NCBI RefSeq assembly: GCF_014692875.1
Contig: NZ_CP061171.1
Span: 3,720,001 to 3,784,000 of the forward strand
Reading direction: 5' to 3'
From: Pedobacter riviphilus
Lineage (GTDB): Bacteria > Bacteroidota > Bacteroidia > Sphingobacteriales > Sphingobacteriaceae
Length of the DNA: 64,000 nucleotides
The translations under genes and the position numbers were made by a program. The notes under the pieces were generated by a model, which saw only the letters and a list, made by a program, of their open reading frames with translations, did not search any database and was not told the origin of the DNA. This document shows positions 17,607 through 29,041 of this stretch, piece by piece; position 1 is the first letter of the stretch; each line of letters opens with the position of its first letter.

Positions 17607-17643
17607 AAAAAGGGCGAATAATCTTTGATTATCCGCCCTTTTT
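17607..17643 (-). terminator. Terminator downstream of lepB
   Basis: A near-perfect hairpin, AAAAAGGGCG-AATAATC with GATTAT-CCGCCCTTTTT, lies 17 bases past the lepB stop. A- and T-tracts on both sides make it look bidirectional, although both neighbours here run on the minus strand. Confidence 0.8.
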
Positions 17644-17659
17644 AAAGAATTATATTTTA

Positions 17660-19192
17660 TTAATGAATACCCATAAACAACCTGCTCCATCTTATTTTAT
17701 GCAAGAAAGATGCAGTACTATCCCAACTCATCCAAACAAATAAGGCTTTACCTACAATGTGGTCTTCGGGTACAAAACCCCAATAGCGCGAATCAGCGGA
17801 ATTGTGGCGGTTATCGCCCATCATCCAATAGTAGTCCATTTTAAAGGTATAAGAAGTAGCCGGTTTATCATTAATATACCAAACACCCGCTTTTTGCTCT
17901 ACTTTATTTCCTTCGTAAGTTCTAATTGCCCTATAATACAGCGGCATGGTATTGCTATCGATTTTAACCGTCCATCCTTTTGAAGGAATTTTAATCGGCC
18001 CGAAGTTATCCCTGTTCCAAGCTCTGTTTGGATCGTTTGGAAAAACACCGCCTTGAACCGGCCCCGGTGCATCAGGACTTAAGGTAACTGATTTTACAAA
18101 ATCAAATGCTTTTAATTTATCGGCAATTTCTGGCGATGCATCTACAACATAGGTCTTATCGGCAATAGGTGGTGTTCCACCTAAATTTAAGTTAAACTCA
18201 TCAAGTGCGGCATAATTAAAGTCCATGGTTTTAAACTCGATGCGATATGGCATCATACCTGTATTTTTTAAAGGCTCATTTTTGCCATTTACATTGGCAA
18301 TACCACTGCTCATCGAAATTACATCGCCCGGAATACCAATACATCTTTTAATAAAGTTCTCCCGCTTATCTACCGGGCGGTCTATTATCGTAAATGTGCT
18401 TCTCACCTGCTGCCGGCCCATACTGCGTTCTAAAGCATAATAACTTTCTGCCTGGTTTTCTACGGCAACCGTATCTCCTTCGGGAAAGTTGAATACCACA
18501 ACATCGTTTCTCTTAATTTTAGATAAACCCGGTAAACGGTGATATTTCCACTGCACACCATCCCAATAAGCTTTGGTAGAGGTGGTTAAAGGCATTGTAT
18601 GGTGAGCAAAAGGAAAAGCAATCGGAGTCATCGGGATACGTGCACCGTAATTAACCTTACTTACAAAAAGGAAATCGCCAATAAGCAAAGACCTTTCCAT
18701 CGAACCAGATGGAATAGTGTAAGCTTCAATAAAGAATACCCTAATCATGGTTGCTGCCACCACGGCAAAAATAATTGCATCAGCCCATTCACGATTTTTT
18801 GATTTAATATATTTGTGTTGTTGCTTAAATTCTTCGGTCGCAGACTCGCCCAAATATTTTACACCTTTATCAAATCCCCATAATGGCAAAACAACGAATG
18901 AAAGGATAACAGTTGCAGCATGCTCCCAAAATTTGAACTTACCAAAACACTTTACAAAATCTATAGTTACACCTATAGCAACAAAAAAGTTAACAACGGG
19001 AATAAAGTAAAGAATAACCCACCAAGCTGGTCTTCCTGTTATTTTTAACATTACCCAAAAACTATAAATTGGCACTAACGCTTCCCAACCAGGTTTACCC
19101 GCCTTTTCGAAAAGTTTCCAAAGACCTATATATTGTAAAATTACTACCGGAGCTAAAAAAATTAATACCCCAAAAAGATGTGCTAATTCCAT
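17660..19192 (-). CDS. lepB: Signal peptidase I
   Basis: A membrane serine/lysine protease that removes signal peptides from exported proteins. At 510 residues it is longer than the E. coli enzyme. The first 110 residues hold three hydrophobic segments (about 5-25, 56-78, 93-107) and are Bacteroidota-type extra membrane anchors. Another membrane helix precedes the S26 domain at about 138-156. The catalytic serine is Ser164 in YTIPSGSM, and box D is KRCIGIPGD (with the general-base lysine). MGDNRHNSADSRYWGFVP is box E. Between the boxes lies a large insertion of about 100 residues, common in this phylum. It is the last gene of the parA-parB-DUF5683-dapB-lepB cluster, 24 bases after dapB. Confidence 0.95.
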   Translation of the reverse strand: MELAHLFGVLIFLAPVVILQYIGLWKLFEKAGKPGWEALVPIYSFWVMLKITGRPAWWVILYFIPVVNFFVAIGVTIDFVKCFGKFKFWEHAATVILSFVVLPLWGFDKGVKYLGESATEEFKQQHKYIKSKNREWADAIIFAVVAATMIRVFFIEAYTIPSGSMERSLLIGDFLFVSKVNYGARIPMTPIAFPFAHHTMPLTTSTKAYWDGVQWKYHRLPGLSKIKRNDVVVFNFPEGDTVAVENQAESYYALERSMGRQQVRSTFTIIDRPVDKRENFIKRCIGIPGDVISMSSGIANVNGKNEPLKNTGMMPYRIEFKTMDFNYAALDEFNLNLGGTPPIADKTYVVDASPEIADKLKAFDFVKSVTLSPDAPGPVQGGVFPNDPNRAWNRDNFGPIKIPSKGWTVKIDSNTMPLYYRAIRTYEGNKVEQKAGVWYINDKPATSYTFKMDYYWMMGDNRHNSADSRYWGFVPEDHIVGKALFVWMSWDSTASFLHKIRWSRLFMGIH

Positions 19193-19216
19193 TTATTTAA
19201 ATGTATATGTTTAGTT

Positions 19217-19951
19217 CTATTCAAAAATATCAGTAATGCTGAAAAATCCTTTTTTATCTTTCAACCATTCTGCCGCCACAACCGCACCTAAAGCAAAACC
19301 AGCCCTATTATGCGCAGTGTGTTTAATTTCTATTTCATCTACCTCGCTACTGTAAATTACAGTGTGTGTACCTGGAATATTTTCTATCCTATGCGATTCT
19401 ATCAGTAATTGTTCTGCTTTCGGAAACAATTCAACATCAGTTCCTACCACTTCGTTTAACCACTCTTGTTTTCTGTCCAGGTTGTCTACAATCCCTTCTG
19501 CAAGAGTAATGGCTGTACCACTTGGTGCATCCAGTTTTTGTGTATGGTGAATTTCTTCAACCTGAACTTCGTAGGCAGGATAATTATTCATCAGCTTGGC
19601 CAAAGTTTGATTAAGCTTAAAGAATAAATTTACGCCAATACTAAAGTTAGACCCATAAAGCAATGTATTGTTACTGCTGTTGCAATCGTTTTTCACTTCT
19701 TGAAGTTTGCCGTACCAACCGGTTGTACCTACTACTATTGGCACATTAGCATCAAAACAGGCGTCGATATTTTTTAAAACCGAATCAGGTGTGCTAAAAT
19801 CGATAGCCACATCAGCCGATTTTAAATTTTGTCTGGTTAAATCTTCCTGATTATCGATCGTTATTTTTAAAACAATTTCGTGGCCACGTTCCACAGCAAA
19901 TTTCTCGATAATCTGCCCCATTTTACCATATCCTAAAAGCGCAAGTTTCAT
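19217..19951 (-). CDS. dapB: 4-hydroxy-tetrahydrodipicolinate reductase
   Basis: DapB makes tetrahydrodipicolinate with NAD(P)H in the lysine/diaminopimelate pathway, feeding peptidoglycan synthesis. I place the start at the internal ATG (19951) because the protein then begins MKLALLGYGKMGQ, the Rossmann glycine motif, giving 244 residues. A longer in-frame start at 20041 adds 30 residues without similarity. VGTTGWYGKL and EIHHTQKLDAPSGTA (catalytic His and substrate loop) are clear, and HNRAGFALGA near the end is the family C terminus. A 260-base gap separates it from DUF5683, so it may have its own promoter. Confidence 0.95.
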   Translation of the reverse strand: MKLALLGYGKMGQIIEKFAVERGHEIVLKITIDNQEDLTRQNLKSADVAIDFSTPDSVLKNIDACFDANVPIVVGTTGWYGKLQEVKNDCNSSNNTLLYGSNFSIGVNLFFKLNQTLAKLMNNYPAYEVQVEEIHHTQKLDAPSGTAITLAEGIVDNLDRKQEWLNEVVGTDVELFPKAEQLLIESHRIENIPGTHTVIYSSEVDEIEIKHTAHNRAGFALGAVVAAEWLKDKKGFFSITDIFE

Positions 19952-20211
19952 CTGTTTATTTTTAGTTTTAATTGTGATAAAGCGATCAGATTTTTCACCA
20001 ATGTAGATATTTTTAACGGTGTTCAAGAAGGCTTGAGCCATTTATTCATCACATTGTAGTTTGAAAAACTATGATGGTTTCATCTGTTTATATTTTTCAG
20101 TTTCTATTCTTATTTTTTGTTACTTTTTGTCCTTAACCTTCGCCGTTAATTAGCAAATCATCACGATTTCAATTGCTTATCCTATATTAAGTATCATGAT
20201 GGTTTTCTGTA

Positions 20212-20937
20212 TTAAAATGTTAGTGATAATTTTAACGCAGGCGTTGCATTGAAACCATACATCGAATTGGTATTAATCATGGATGGCATTACCTTAAAAG
20301 AAAGGTTATCATCAATATTGAAGAAATGTAATCGTGCTGCAACATAGGCGTCTACTATATTGGCGAAATAAACCAAGCCGTAAGAGAACAATACAATCTG
20401 TTTATTTCTTCTGTAGGTATCTTTACGCTGGGTTATACCTGAAGTAGAATAACGGCTACCAAAAGGGCCGTTAGGATCAGGCTGATCGCTATGCGAGTCG
20501 CGATACTGCAATTCTGTTAATGCTAAATTGTATTGTTTGCTACTTTCGATGTACGACATGGTAAGTACAGTTACACCACCATAAATAGCCGCAATTTTGC
20601 CACCGGTATATAACTTTTGAAAAAACTGGCTTTTTCCTGCTCTTGTACCATAACCATCGTTAAGCAACTGCATATTGTACAATTGGCCCCAGCCTGGTAT
20701 TATCATCGATCTAAAAACAGCTTTTCTACCAGCAATCTTACCTGGATTAACGTATTTGGCTTTCATCGAATCCTTTCTGGTCATCGGTTTTTTAGCCGCA
20801 GTATCTAACGATTTAGATAATTTAATTTTCGAAGTATCAACAGGTTTTAATACCGTATCCTTAACCTGTGCCGAGGCTAAGTTTACAAGAAAAAATGTAA
20901 ATGCAGCAACCAGTATTAAAAGCTTAGTCTTTTGCAT
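20212..20937 (-). CDS. DUF5683-domain protein
   Basis: A 241-residue exported protein of unknown function typical of Bacteroidota. A signal peptide covers 1-23 (VNLASA). The DUF5683 core starts with RKAVFRSMIIPGWGQLYN near residue 70 and includes hydrophobic segments IAAIYGGVTVLTMSY and IVLFSYGLVYFANIVDAYVAARL. The position between parB and dapB is conserved in many relatives. Its start codon overlaps the parB stop by one base (TAATG), indicating translational coupling. A role at the envelope is likely but not demonstrated by the sequence. Confidence 0.85.
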   Translation of the reverse strand: MQKTKLLILVAAFTFFLVNLASAQVKDTVLKPVDTSKIKLSKSLDTAAKKPMTRKDSMKAKYVNPGKIAGRKAVFRSMIIPGWGQLYNMQLLNDGYGTRAGKSQFFQKLYTGGKIAAIYGGVTVLTMSYIESSKQYNLALTELQYRDSHSDQPDPNGPFGSRYSTSGITQRKDTYRRNKQIVLFSYGLVYFANIVDAYVAARLHFFNIDDNLSFKVMPSMINTNSMYGFNATPALKLSLTF

Positions 20938-21845
20938 TACCAGTCTAATAACTCTAAAATTCGGTTTAAGTCGTCATCGCTCATAAAGGGAATTTCTATT
21001 GCTCCTTTACCGTTCTGGCTAACTTTTAACTTTACGCGGGTAGCAAATTTAGAAGCCAAATCATCCTGCAATTTTTGATATTGAAAAGAAACAGCTTTTT
21101 CTTTCGATTTTTCGCTAGCTTTTAAAGGTACATGTTGCAGATTGCGCACAAGCTCCTCTACCTTACGTACAGATAATCCTTTTTCTAAAATTTCCTGGTG
21201 AATAAACAATTGTTTGTCAACACCATCAACATTAATTAAGGCTCTTGCGTGCCCCATGCTAATTTTCTGATCGCGGATGGAGGCCTGAATAGCTGGCGGA
21301 AGTTTTAACAAACGCAGGTAATTGGTAACCGTGGTACGGTTTTTACCTACACGTTCGCCTAATTGTTCTTGTTTTAAGCCTACCTCATCAATCATCCGCT
21401 GGAAACTCAACGCCACTTCAATGGCATTTAAATTTTCTCGCTGAATATTTTCGATCAAGGCCATTTCCAACATCTGCTGGTCGTTGGCACTACGGATGTA
21501 AGCAGGAATCTGTGTTAAGCCAGCTAGTTTCGAAGCCCTGAACCTACGCTCGCCCGAAATGAGCTGGTATTTATTTGCAGCTAGTTTTCTAACTGTAATG
21601 GGTTGTATTAAACCTTGTACTTTTATCGAATCGGCAAGCTCGTTTAAAGCTACCTGGTCAAATTCGGTACGGGGCTGGTACGGATTGGTTTCAACTTCAG
21701 TTAAACTTACGTGACTGATATTGCCAATCTGCTCGGTTTCGCTAACAGCATTTACCTGCTGCTTCGGCGGATGAGCAGATTCGCTATCATCTAAAAGCGC
21801 ACTTAACCCTCTTCCTAAACCTGTTTTTCGCTGAAAAGATGTCAT
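20937..21845 (-). CDS. parB: Chromosome partitioning protein ParB
   Basis: A CTP-dependent DNA clamp that loads at parS and organises origin segregation with ParA (302 residues). The N terminus RKTGLGRGLSALLDD is the ParA-stimulating tail. The ParB/Srx CTPase domain has NPYQPRTEFD and LISGERRFRASKLAG. The central helix-turn-helix (RVGKNRTTVTNYLRLLKLPP) binds parS. A C-terminal dimer domain follows. No sequence close to the parS consensus TGTTTCACGTGAAACA was found in this window. Its start lies seven bases after the parA stop. Confidence 0.95.
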   Translation of the reverse strand: MTSFQRKTGLGRGLSALLDDSESAHPPKQQVNAVSETEQIGNISHVSLTEVETNPYQPRTEFDQVALNELADSIKVQGLIQPITVRKLAANKYQLISGERRFRASKLAGLTQIPAYIRSANDQQMLEMALIENIQRENLNAIEVALSFQRMIDEVGLKQEQLGERVGKNRTTVTNYLRLLKLPPAIQASIRDQKISMGHARALINVDGVDKQLFIHQEILEKGLSVRKVEELVRNLQHVPLKASEKSKEKAVSFQYQKLQDDLASKFATRVKLKVSQNGKGAIEIPFMSDDDLNRILELLDW

Positions 21846-21852
21846 CTATAAT

Positions 21853-22656
21853 TTATAAAGTTGCTGTTCCTATGTTTTCTTCTTCCTTTAAAAGGCCGTT
21901 TTTCTTTACAATTTCGCGGGCAAGGTTAAGGTAGTTAATGGCACCTTTACAATTCGCATCATGCATAATTACCGAAACGCCATAACTAGGCGCTTCACTT
22001 AAACGTGTATTACGCTGAATAATGGTATCGAAAACCAGTTCGTGGAAATGTGTTTTCACCTCTTCTACCACCTGGTTCGATAAACGCAAACGTACATCGT
22101 ACATGGTAAGTAAAATACCTTCAATTTCCAGATTAGGGTTTAAACGGTTCTGAACGATTTTTATGGTGTTTAACAACTTACCCAAACCTTCTAGTGCAAA
22201 ATACTCACACTGAACAGGAATAATAACCGAATCGGCAGCTGTTAAAGCATTAATGGTGATTAAACCTAAAGACGGTGAACAATCGATAATGATAAAATCA
22301 TACTGATCTTTGATTTTCTCTAAAACCGCTTTCATTTTATACTCACGGTTGTTCAGGTTAATCATCTCAATTTCTGCACCAACCAGATCAATGTGGGCAG
22401 GTAATAAATCTAAATTCGGTGTATCCGTTTTTTGGATGGCCAATAAAGGATCAATGTCATTAATGATACACTCGTAAATACTATCTTTAATGTTCCGGGG
22501 GTCGAAACCGATACCTGAAGTCGAATTTGCCTGAGGATCAGCATCTACCAGTAAAGTTTTATATTCTAGTACGGCCAAACTCGCAGCCAGGTTTATAGAT
22601 GAAGTTGTTTTACCAACACCACCTTTTTGATTTGCTAATGCAATAATTTTGCTCAT
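21853..22656 (-). CDS. parA: Chromosome partitioning ATPase ParA (Soj)
   Basis: A Walker-type ATPase of 267 residues that forms a DNA-bound gradient moving ParB-parS complexes. The deviant Walker A is KGGVGKTTSSINLA (residues 10-23, with the signature first lysine). LVDADPQANSTSG is the A' motif and IIIDCSPSLGLIT the Walker B. The protein has no N-terminal HTH, so it is the chromosomal type. It is the first gene of a minus-strand cluster and is divergent from the FMN reductase gene, with 180 bases between them. Confidence 0.96.
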   Translation of the reverse strand: MSKIIALANQKGGVGKTTSSINLAASLAVLEYKTLLVDADPQANSTSGIGFDPRNIKDSIYECIINDIDPLLAIQKTDTPNLDLLPAHIDLVGAEIEMINLNNREYKMKAVLEKIKDQYDFIIIDCSPSLGLITINALTAADSVIIPVQCEYFALEGLGKLLNTIKIVQNRLNPNLEIEGILLTMYDVRLRLSNQVVEEVKTHFHELVFDTIIQRNTRLSEAPSYGVSVIMHDANCKGAINYLNLAREIVKKNGLLKEEENIGTATL

Positions 22657-22836
22657 CTATGTATCCGAAATTTACTTAACGTTTATTTGGGCTGTGTTAT
22701 TTATGCGTTTTAATTGGCAAAAAGTTCTATTTTTGCGTTGTTTACGGCCTTTTTCACAATCAGCTAAGATACAAACTATATGGCAATTTTAGCAAGAAGC
22801 GTATTTGGGTTTTACACATCTTATTAACAATTATCC

Positions 22837-23358
22837 ATGATCACAATTATAGCCGCTACCAACAGGCCCAATAGCAATACGCTAAAAGTTGCTAAATATT
22901 ACCAAAGGCAACTAAAAGAAAAAGGAGTCGATGCCAATTTGTTCAGCCTGGAGCACCTGCCTATAGATGTTTTGAATACGGATATGTATGGCAAAAGATC
23001 GGAAGCTTTTCAAGAAATCCAGAACATGATCAATAACACCGAAAAGTTTTTGTTTATCATGCCAGAATACAATGGAAGCTACCCAGGTGTACTAAAAGTG
23101 TTAATAGATGCCAGTAATTTCCCTGATAGTTTTTATGATAAAAAGGCTGCTTTAGTTGGAATTTCTTCTGGTAAATATGGCAATATCCGCGGGGTAGATC
23201 ATTTTACAGGCGTTTGCCATTATATCCACCTCCATATTTTACCCTTACGTTTGCATATTCCTAGTATTAAAACAGAGTTAGATGCCGAAGGCAATTTCAA
23301 TCATCCGGATACTATCAAGTTTACCAACGAGCAGATAGAAAAATTTATCAAATTCTAA
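22837..23358 (+). CDS. NADPH-dependent FMN reductase family protein
   Basis: A flavodoxin-like reductase of 173 residues. The FMN phosphate loop is near the N terminus (AATNRPNSNTLKVAKYY), and the isoalloxazine-binding region is FIMPEYNGSYPGVLKVLIDAS (about residues 73-93), followed by ALVGISSGKYGNIRG. Such proteins reduce FMN, quinones or chromate with NAD(P)H; the physiological substrate is unknown. The gene is divergent from parA and is followed by the long repeat-rich region. Confidence 0.87.
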   Translation: MITIIAATNRPNSNTLKVAKYYQRQLKEKGVDANLFSLEHLPIDVLNTDMYGKRSEAFQEIQNMINNTEKFLFIMPEYNGSYPGVLKVLIDASNFPDSFYDKKAALVGISSGKYGNIRGVDHFTGVCHYIHLHILPLRLHIPSIKTELDAEGNFNHPDTIKFTNEQIEKFIKF

Positions 23359-24120
23359 TCTTACGCTAAATACTTCCAAATCTACTTTCCTAAAAAATTC
23401 ATTTCTACAAAAACTTCTTTGCTTTCGGAAAGCAAAACCTGTGCTCCATAGGTAGGTTTGTCCCTGTCTTCCGCTCATACACCTGCAGGCCTTAATCACA
23501 GGCCGGTACCCGCTTCAACCAGGTTTAAAAACAAAGGAACTGCCGTGACCTTAAAATCTTTTTTTAAGATTAATTTTCATTTTCTGCGCTCTGCAACCCA
23601 AATATTATTACCAGACGGGCCACCTAAACTTGATGGAAGCGACACGCAGTAAAGCGGACAGCTGCTGTCTTCAAAAAAAATAAAACGCTATTCTTCTTTT
23701 GAAAAGCAAAGCCTGTGTTTCATATTAGCGTCACTCCTGCTTTCTGTTGCAAGTCCTTGCTGCGCTGTGGGCTTTCCACGTCAATCAGGTTTAGAAACAC
23801 AAAACAGCACTTTGAACTCTAAAAAATCACAATTTCATTTTGATAAAAACCCTTCCAAAATGAAAAGGTTTTTTTTGCTTAACATAATTACAAAAATACC
23901 CTATAAACCTAAAAAACAACAACTTAAATAACAATTCAATCTACTGGCATAGCTATTGACTATAGGCTAAACAGATGCTATTTATTTAACCTTTGTTATA
24001 TAATTTAGTTAATCAGGAAACAAATTTAATTATAACCTATTTTTATCACAAAAAAGAGAGAAATTGCTTTACATTACTTTGCGAAAATCTCTCCGCCCTT
24101 TGCAGTTAAACTAAAAAGTC
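23359..24120. repeat. Repeat-rich 760-base gene-free region
   Basis: Two related palindromic units lie here, at about 23399-23545 and 23685-23820. Each has a GAAAAGCAAAGCCTGTG-like left arm and a CAGGTTTAGAAACACA-like right arm. Between them is a GATGGAAGCGACACGCAG-AAAGCGGACAGCTGC element that also occurs in altered form near 58061-58115. Short frames through these repeats are not genes. Near 23855-23880 a weak hairpin precedes a run of eight T. The promoter of the kinase gene should lie at the right end, where TTACTTTG occurs at 24074-24081. Confidence 0.6.
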
Positions 24121-25872
24121 ATGAAAATAAAAACCAAGCTCCGCCTCGGATTCGGCTTTCTCTTTATCATCGTTTTATCCTTCGGATTAATTGCGCTCTT
24201 TTACTTAAATGAGCTTTCCGATAAATCGAAGGTAATTCTTAAAGACAATTACAAATCATTGAAATATGTTGCTGCCATGCGCAATGTAATCGACCTGAAC
24301 CAGTTTCCATTAAGCCGTACGCCACTAACAATATTTACCGAAAACCTAAAAAATGAAGGGTTAAACATTACCGAACCCGGCGAAAAGATGGCTTTCCAGA
24401 AATTAGAAGTAGCTTTTAACGTGCTGAACAACTCACAATCGTTGGCCATTAAAGAAAATAGCATCAAAAATTTACGTATAGCGCTGCGAAATATAGAAGA
24501 ATTGAATATGAAGGCCATTTATGATAAAAATGAATTGGCTAACAAAACCTCATCGAGGGCAAATCTCTACATCATAATTGCGGCTACCTTGAGTTTTATT
24601 ATTCTCTTTACCTTCATTGTAAACTTCCCGGGTTTTGTAGCTAACCCCCTTGCCGAATTTAGTGCGGCTATTAAGCAGATCAGCCGTAAAAATTATAAAC
24701 AACGCTTACATTTCGAAAACGAGGATGAGTTTACAGAACTGGCAAACTCCTTTAACGGAATGGTGGTTAAATTAAATGAATGGGAAAACAGCAACTTATC
24801 TAAAATTAAATCTGAAAAGTCGCGTATTGAAGCCATTATTGCGCAAATGCAGGATGCCATAATCGGCCTAAATGAAAAAGGAGAGGTACTTTTTCTAAAT
24901 CATCTGGCTGCAAAACTAATGAACCTGGATGAAGATAAGGTTATTGGTCAGAACGTGGCCGAGCTCATGCAAAAAAACGAGTTACTTAAACGGATCATTA
25001 AACCCGAAACAGATGATAATACCTTAAAAATTTATGCTGATGATAAAGAATCTTATTTCCTGTTGGAAAATCGCGAAATCATCATCCCAAATTATGAAGA
25101 GCAGGATGAAAACACATTAATTGTTTCTTCTAAATCTGCCGGAAGCGTTTACACGTTAAAAAATATTACGCAATTTAAAGAGCTCGATGAAGCCAAAACA
25201 AATTTTATCGCAACGGTTTCGCACGAGTTAAAAACACCCCTATCATCCATCAAAATGAGCTTGAAATTGCTTAACGATGAGCGTGTGGGCACTATGAACG
25301 AAGAACAACATGAGCTGCTCAATCACATCAAAGAAGATAGCGACAGGCTGCTAAAAATTACCAGTGAGCTTTTAGATCTCTCGCAGGTAGAAACCGGTAA
25401 TTTAAAGCTCACTTTTGCCATCACCAAACCCGAAGAAATTGTGCACTATGCAATTGATGCCGTTAAGTTTCAGGCTGAACAAAAATCAATTCAACTGGTA
25501 CTTAACTGCAATCAGAACTTACCGAATGTGAATGCCGATATACAGAAAACCGCCTGGGTACTGGTTAACTTCTTATCTAATGCTTTACGATACAGTTCCG
25601 AAAAATCGAAAGTAATTATCGATGTTTTGCAAAAAGACAATTTTATTGAATTCTCTGTCCGCGATTTTGGAAAAGGCATTGAGGAAAAGTACCAAAAAAG
25701 ATTATTCGACAGGTATTTTCAAGTACCAACCGATGGACAGAATAAATCGGGCTCGGGATTAGGCCTCGCCATTTCTAAAGATTTTATCGAAGCCGAAAAT
25801 GGAAAAATATGGGTAATTAGTGCCATTGGTGAAGGGAGCAAGTTTTGTTTTAGTTTACCTGTTGTCGTTTAA
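24121..25872 (+). CDS. HAMP/PAS sensor histidine kinase
   Basis: A membrane sensor kinase of 583 residues. Transmembrane helices are at about 7-29 and 147-170, with a roughly 115-residue extracytoplasmic sensor between them. HAMP follows (NPLAEFSAAIKQI to LANSFNGMVVKL), then a PAS domain from about residue 240 (QDAIIGLNEKGEVLFLN). The HisKA box is ATVSHELKTPLSSIKM with phospho-accepting His368. The ATPase domain has the N box LVNFLSNALRYS, G1 DFGKGI and G2 GSGLGLAISKDF. The layout is like KinB/NtrY-type kinases of Bacteroidota. No response regulator lies beside it, so the partner is elsewhere and the signal is unknown. Confidence 0.9.
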   Translation: MKIKTKLRLGFGFLFIIVLSFGLIALFYLNELSDKSKVILKDNYKSLKYVAAMRNVIDLNQFPLSRTPLTIFTENLKNEGLNITEPGEKMAFQKLEVAFNVLNNSQSLAIKENSIKNLRIALRNIEELNMKAIYDKNELANKTSSRANLYIIIAATLSFIILFTFIVNFPGFVANPLAEFSAAIKQISRKNYKQRLHFENEDEFTELANSFNGMVVKLNEWENSNLSKIKSEKSRIEAIIAQMQDAIIGLNEKGEVLFLNHLAAKLMNLDEDKVIGQNVAELMQKNELLKRIIKPETDDNTLKIYADDKESYFLLENREIIIPNYEEQDENTLIVSSKSAGSVYTLKNITQFKELDEAKTNFIATVSHELKTPLSSIKMSLKLLNDERVGTMNEEQHELLNHIKEDSDRLLKITSELLDLSQVETGNLKLTFAITKPEEIVHYAIDAVKFQAEQKSIQLVLNCNQNLPNVNADIQKTAWVLVNFLSNALRYSSEKSKVIIDVLQKDNFIEFSVRDFGKGIEEKYQKRLFDRYFQVPTDGQNKSGSGLGLAISKDFIEAENGKIWVISAIGEGSKFCFSLPVVV

Positions 25873-25883
25873 GTTTCGCTATT

Positions 25884-26000
25884 TTACCGCAAAGAATGCT
25901 AAGTTTTTGGCAAAAAGACGCAGAGTGAAGTGTCCCTGTCTGAGTAGAGTCGAAGACTGACCACAGTGAGCGCGGAGAAAATAAGTAAGGTGGGAAATGG
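25884..26000. repeat. Intergenic repeat remnants (family B)
   Basis: TTACCGCAAAGAATGC and the following CAAAAAGACGCAGAG are a family B copy. The adjacent TGAGTAGAGTCGAAGACTGA resembles part of the TGAGCCTGTCGAAG repeat at 51634. The region lies between convergent genes. Confidence 0.45.
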
Positions 26001-26027
26001 ACGATAGAAAACGGTAACGCCAAACGC

Positions 26028-26504
26028 CTACACAATATAAGGCTCCATTTCCTTATCAATACTTTTACGCAATTCCATTAATTTAATGGCATAGCCATGC
26101 ATGGCAATTTCTTTTTCGCTTTTTGGCTTAAAAGCTGGAATCGCCTTCGGTTGTCCATCGTCATCTACTGCAACAAAAACAATAATACAGTGTGTGTTCT
26201 TAACAAAATCGGTTTGCCCTACTGGTTTAGAAAAAGCATCAACAGCAATATGCATACTGGTTTTACCCGTATAAATAATGCGCGCATCCATTTTAACCAA
26301 ATGACCGATATGAACCGGGTGAAAAAATCTGATACCACCAACATAAACGGTTACACAATAACTTTGGCTCCACTGTAAGGCACAGGCAAAAGCAGCCTGA
26401 TCAATCCACTTCATCATCATGCCACCATGTACCTTACCTCCATAGTTAACATCAGAAGGTTCGCTTAGAAATTGAAGTTCGATATGGTTTTTGGTTCTGG
26501 GCAT
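26028..26504 (-). CDS. Acyl-CoA thioesterase (hotdog fold)
   Basis: Predicted to hydrolyse acyl-CoA to free acid and CoA. It is a single hotdog domain of 158 residues, of the YciA/BACH type. VNYGGKVHGGMMMKWIDQAAFACAL is partly the central helix with the catalytic acidic residue (Asp in WIDQAA); GHLVKMDARIIYTGKTSMHI gives the later strands. The charged C-terminal tail past residue 120 is longer than in YciA. Chain-length preference cannot be predicted. It is convergent with the kinase gene and is followed upstream by a 255-base spacer with a family A repeat. Confidence 0.88.
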   Translation of the reverse strand: MPRTKNHIELQFLSEPSDVNYGGKVHGGMMMKWIDQAAFACALQWSQSYCVTVYVGGIRFFHPVHIGHLVKMDARIIYTGKTSMHIAVDAFSKPVGQTDFVKNTHCIIVFVAVDDDGQPKAIPAFKPKSEKEIAMHGYAIKLMELRKSIDKEMEPYIV

Positions 26505-26654
26505 GGTAATAATTGTTGAAATTGCTTGGCTTTAATGTCTTTGCTAAGATATTATAAAATAAGATATTTTCATACGATCAGCTGTTATGATCTGTTTGGG
26601 AAAGAACTCTCCTATCTATCGCCATCCTAAGTTCATCTCAGGATCTGACCAACA

Positions 26655-26750
26655 TGATGGATACTGAAATAAATTCAGTATGACTAACGGAGAGAGAAAA
26701 TGCCCCGACTGATAGATAACTTGGTGTCAGTTGGTAACAACCGACACCAA
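26655..26750. repeat. Family A repeat and GH97-proximal hairpin
   Basis: The family A core is at 26664-26678 inside the palindrome ATACTGAA/TTCAGTAT. At 26721-26750, TTGGTGTC pairs with GACACCAA around an inner GTTG/CAAC. That hairpin is eight bases past the GH97 stop on the minus strand, without a clear T-run, so termination is possible but uncertain. Confidence 0.5.
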
Positions 26751-26759
26751 TTGATTAAA

Positions 26760-28925
<2,166 letters not shown>

Positions 28926-28983
28926 TTACTATTAAATATATTAGAACTTGCAGGTTTTGGTTAGTTCAGATATTAATCCGGTT

Positions 28984-29032
28984 AAAAAAATTGTTCAGCC
29001 CCGCAGGTTTTGGAAACCTGCGGGGGCTGAAC
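28984..29032 (-). terminator. Strong terminator downstream of DUF2130 gene
   Basis: An 18-bp stem, GTTCAGCCCCGCAGGTTT against its complement, with one bulged G and a 3-base loop, spans 28993-29032. On the minus strand it is followed by a seven-T run. It lies 10 bases past the stop of the DUF2130 gene and insulates the GH97 gene. Confidence 0.85.
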
Positions 29033-29041
29033 GAAAATAAA

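Noticed and set aside
24121..25872. KdpD-type kinase
   Set aside because: No kdp genes nearby and no KdpD N-terminal domain; the PAS/HAMP layout is generic.
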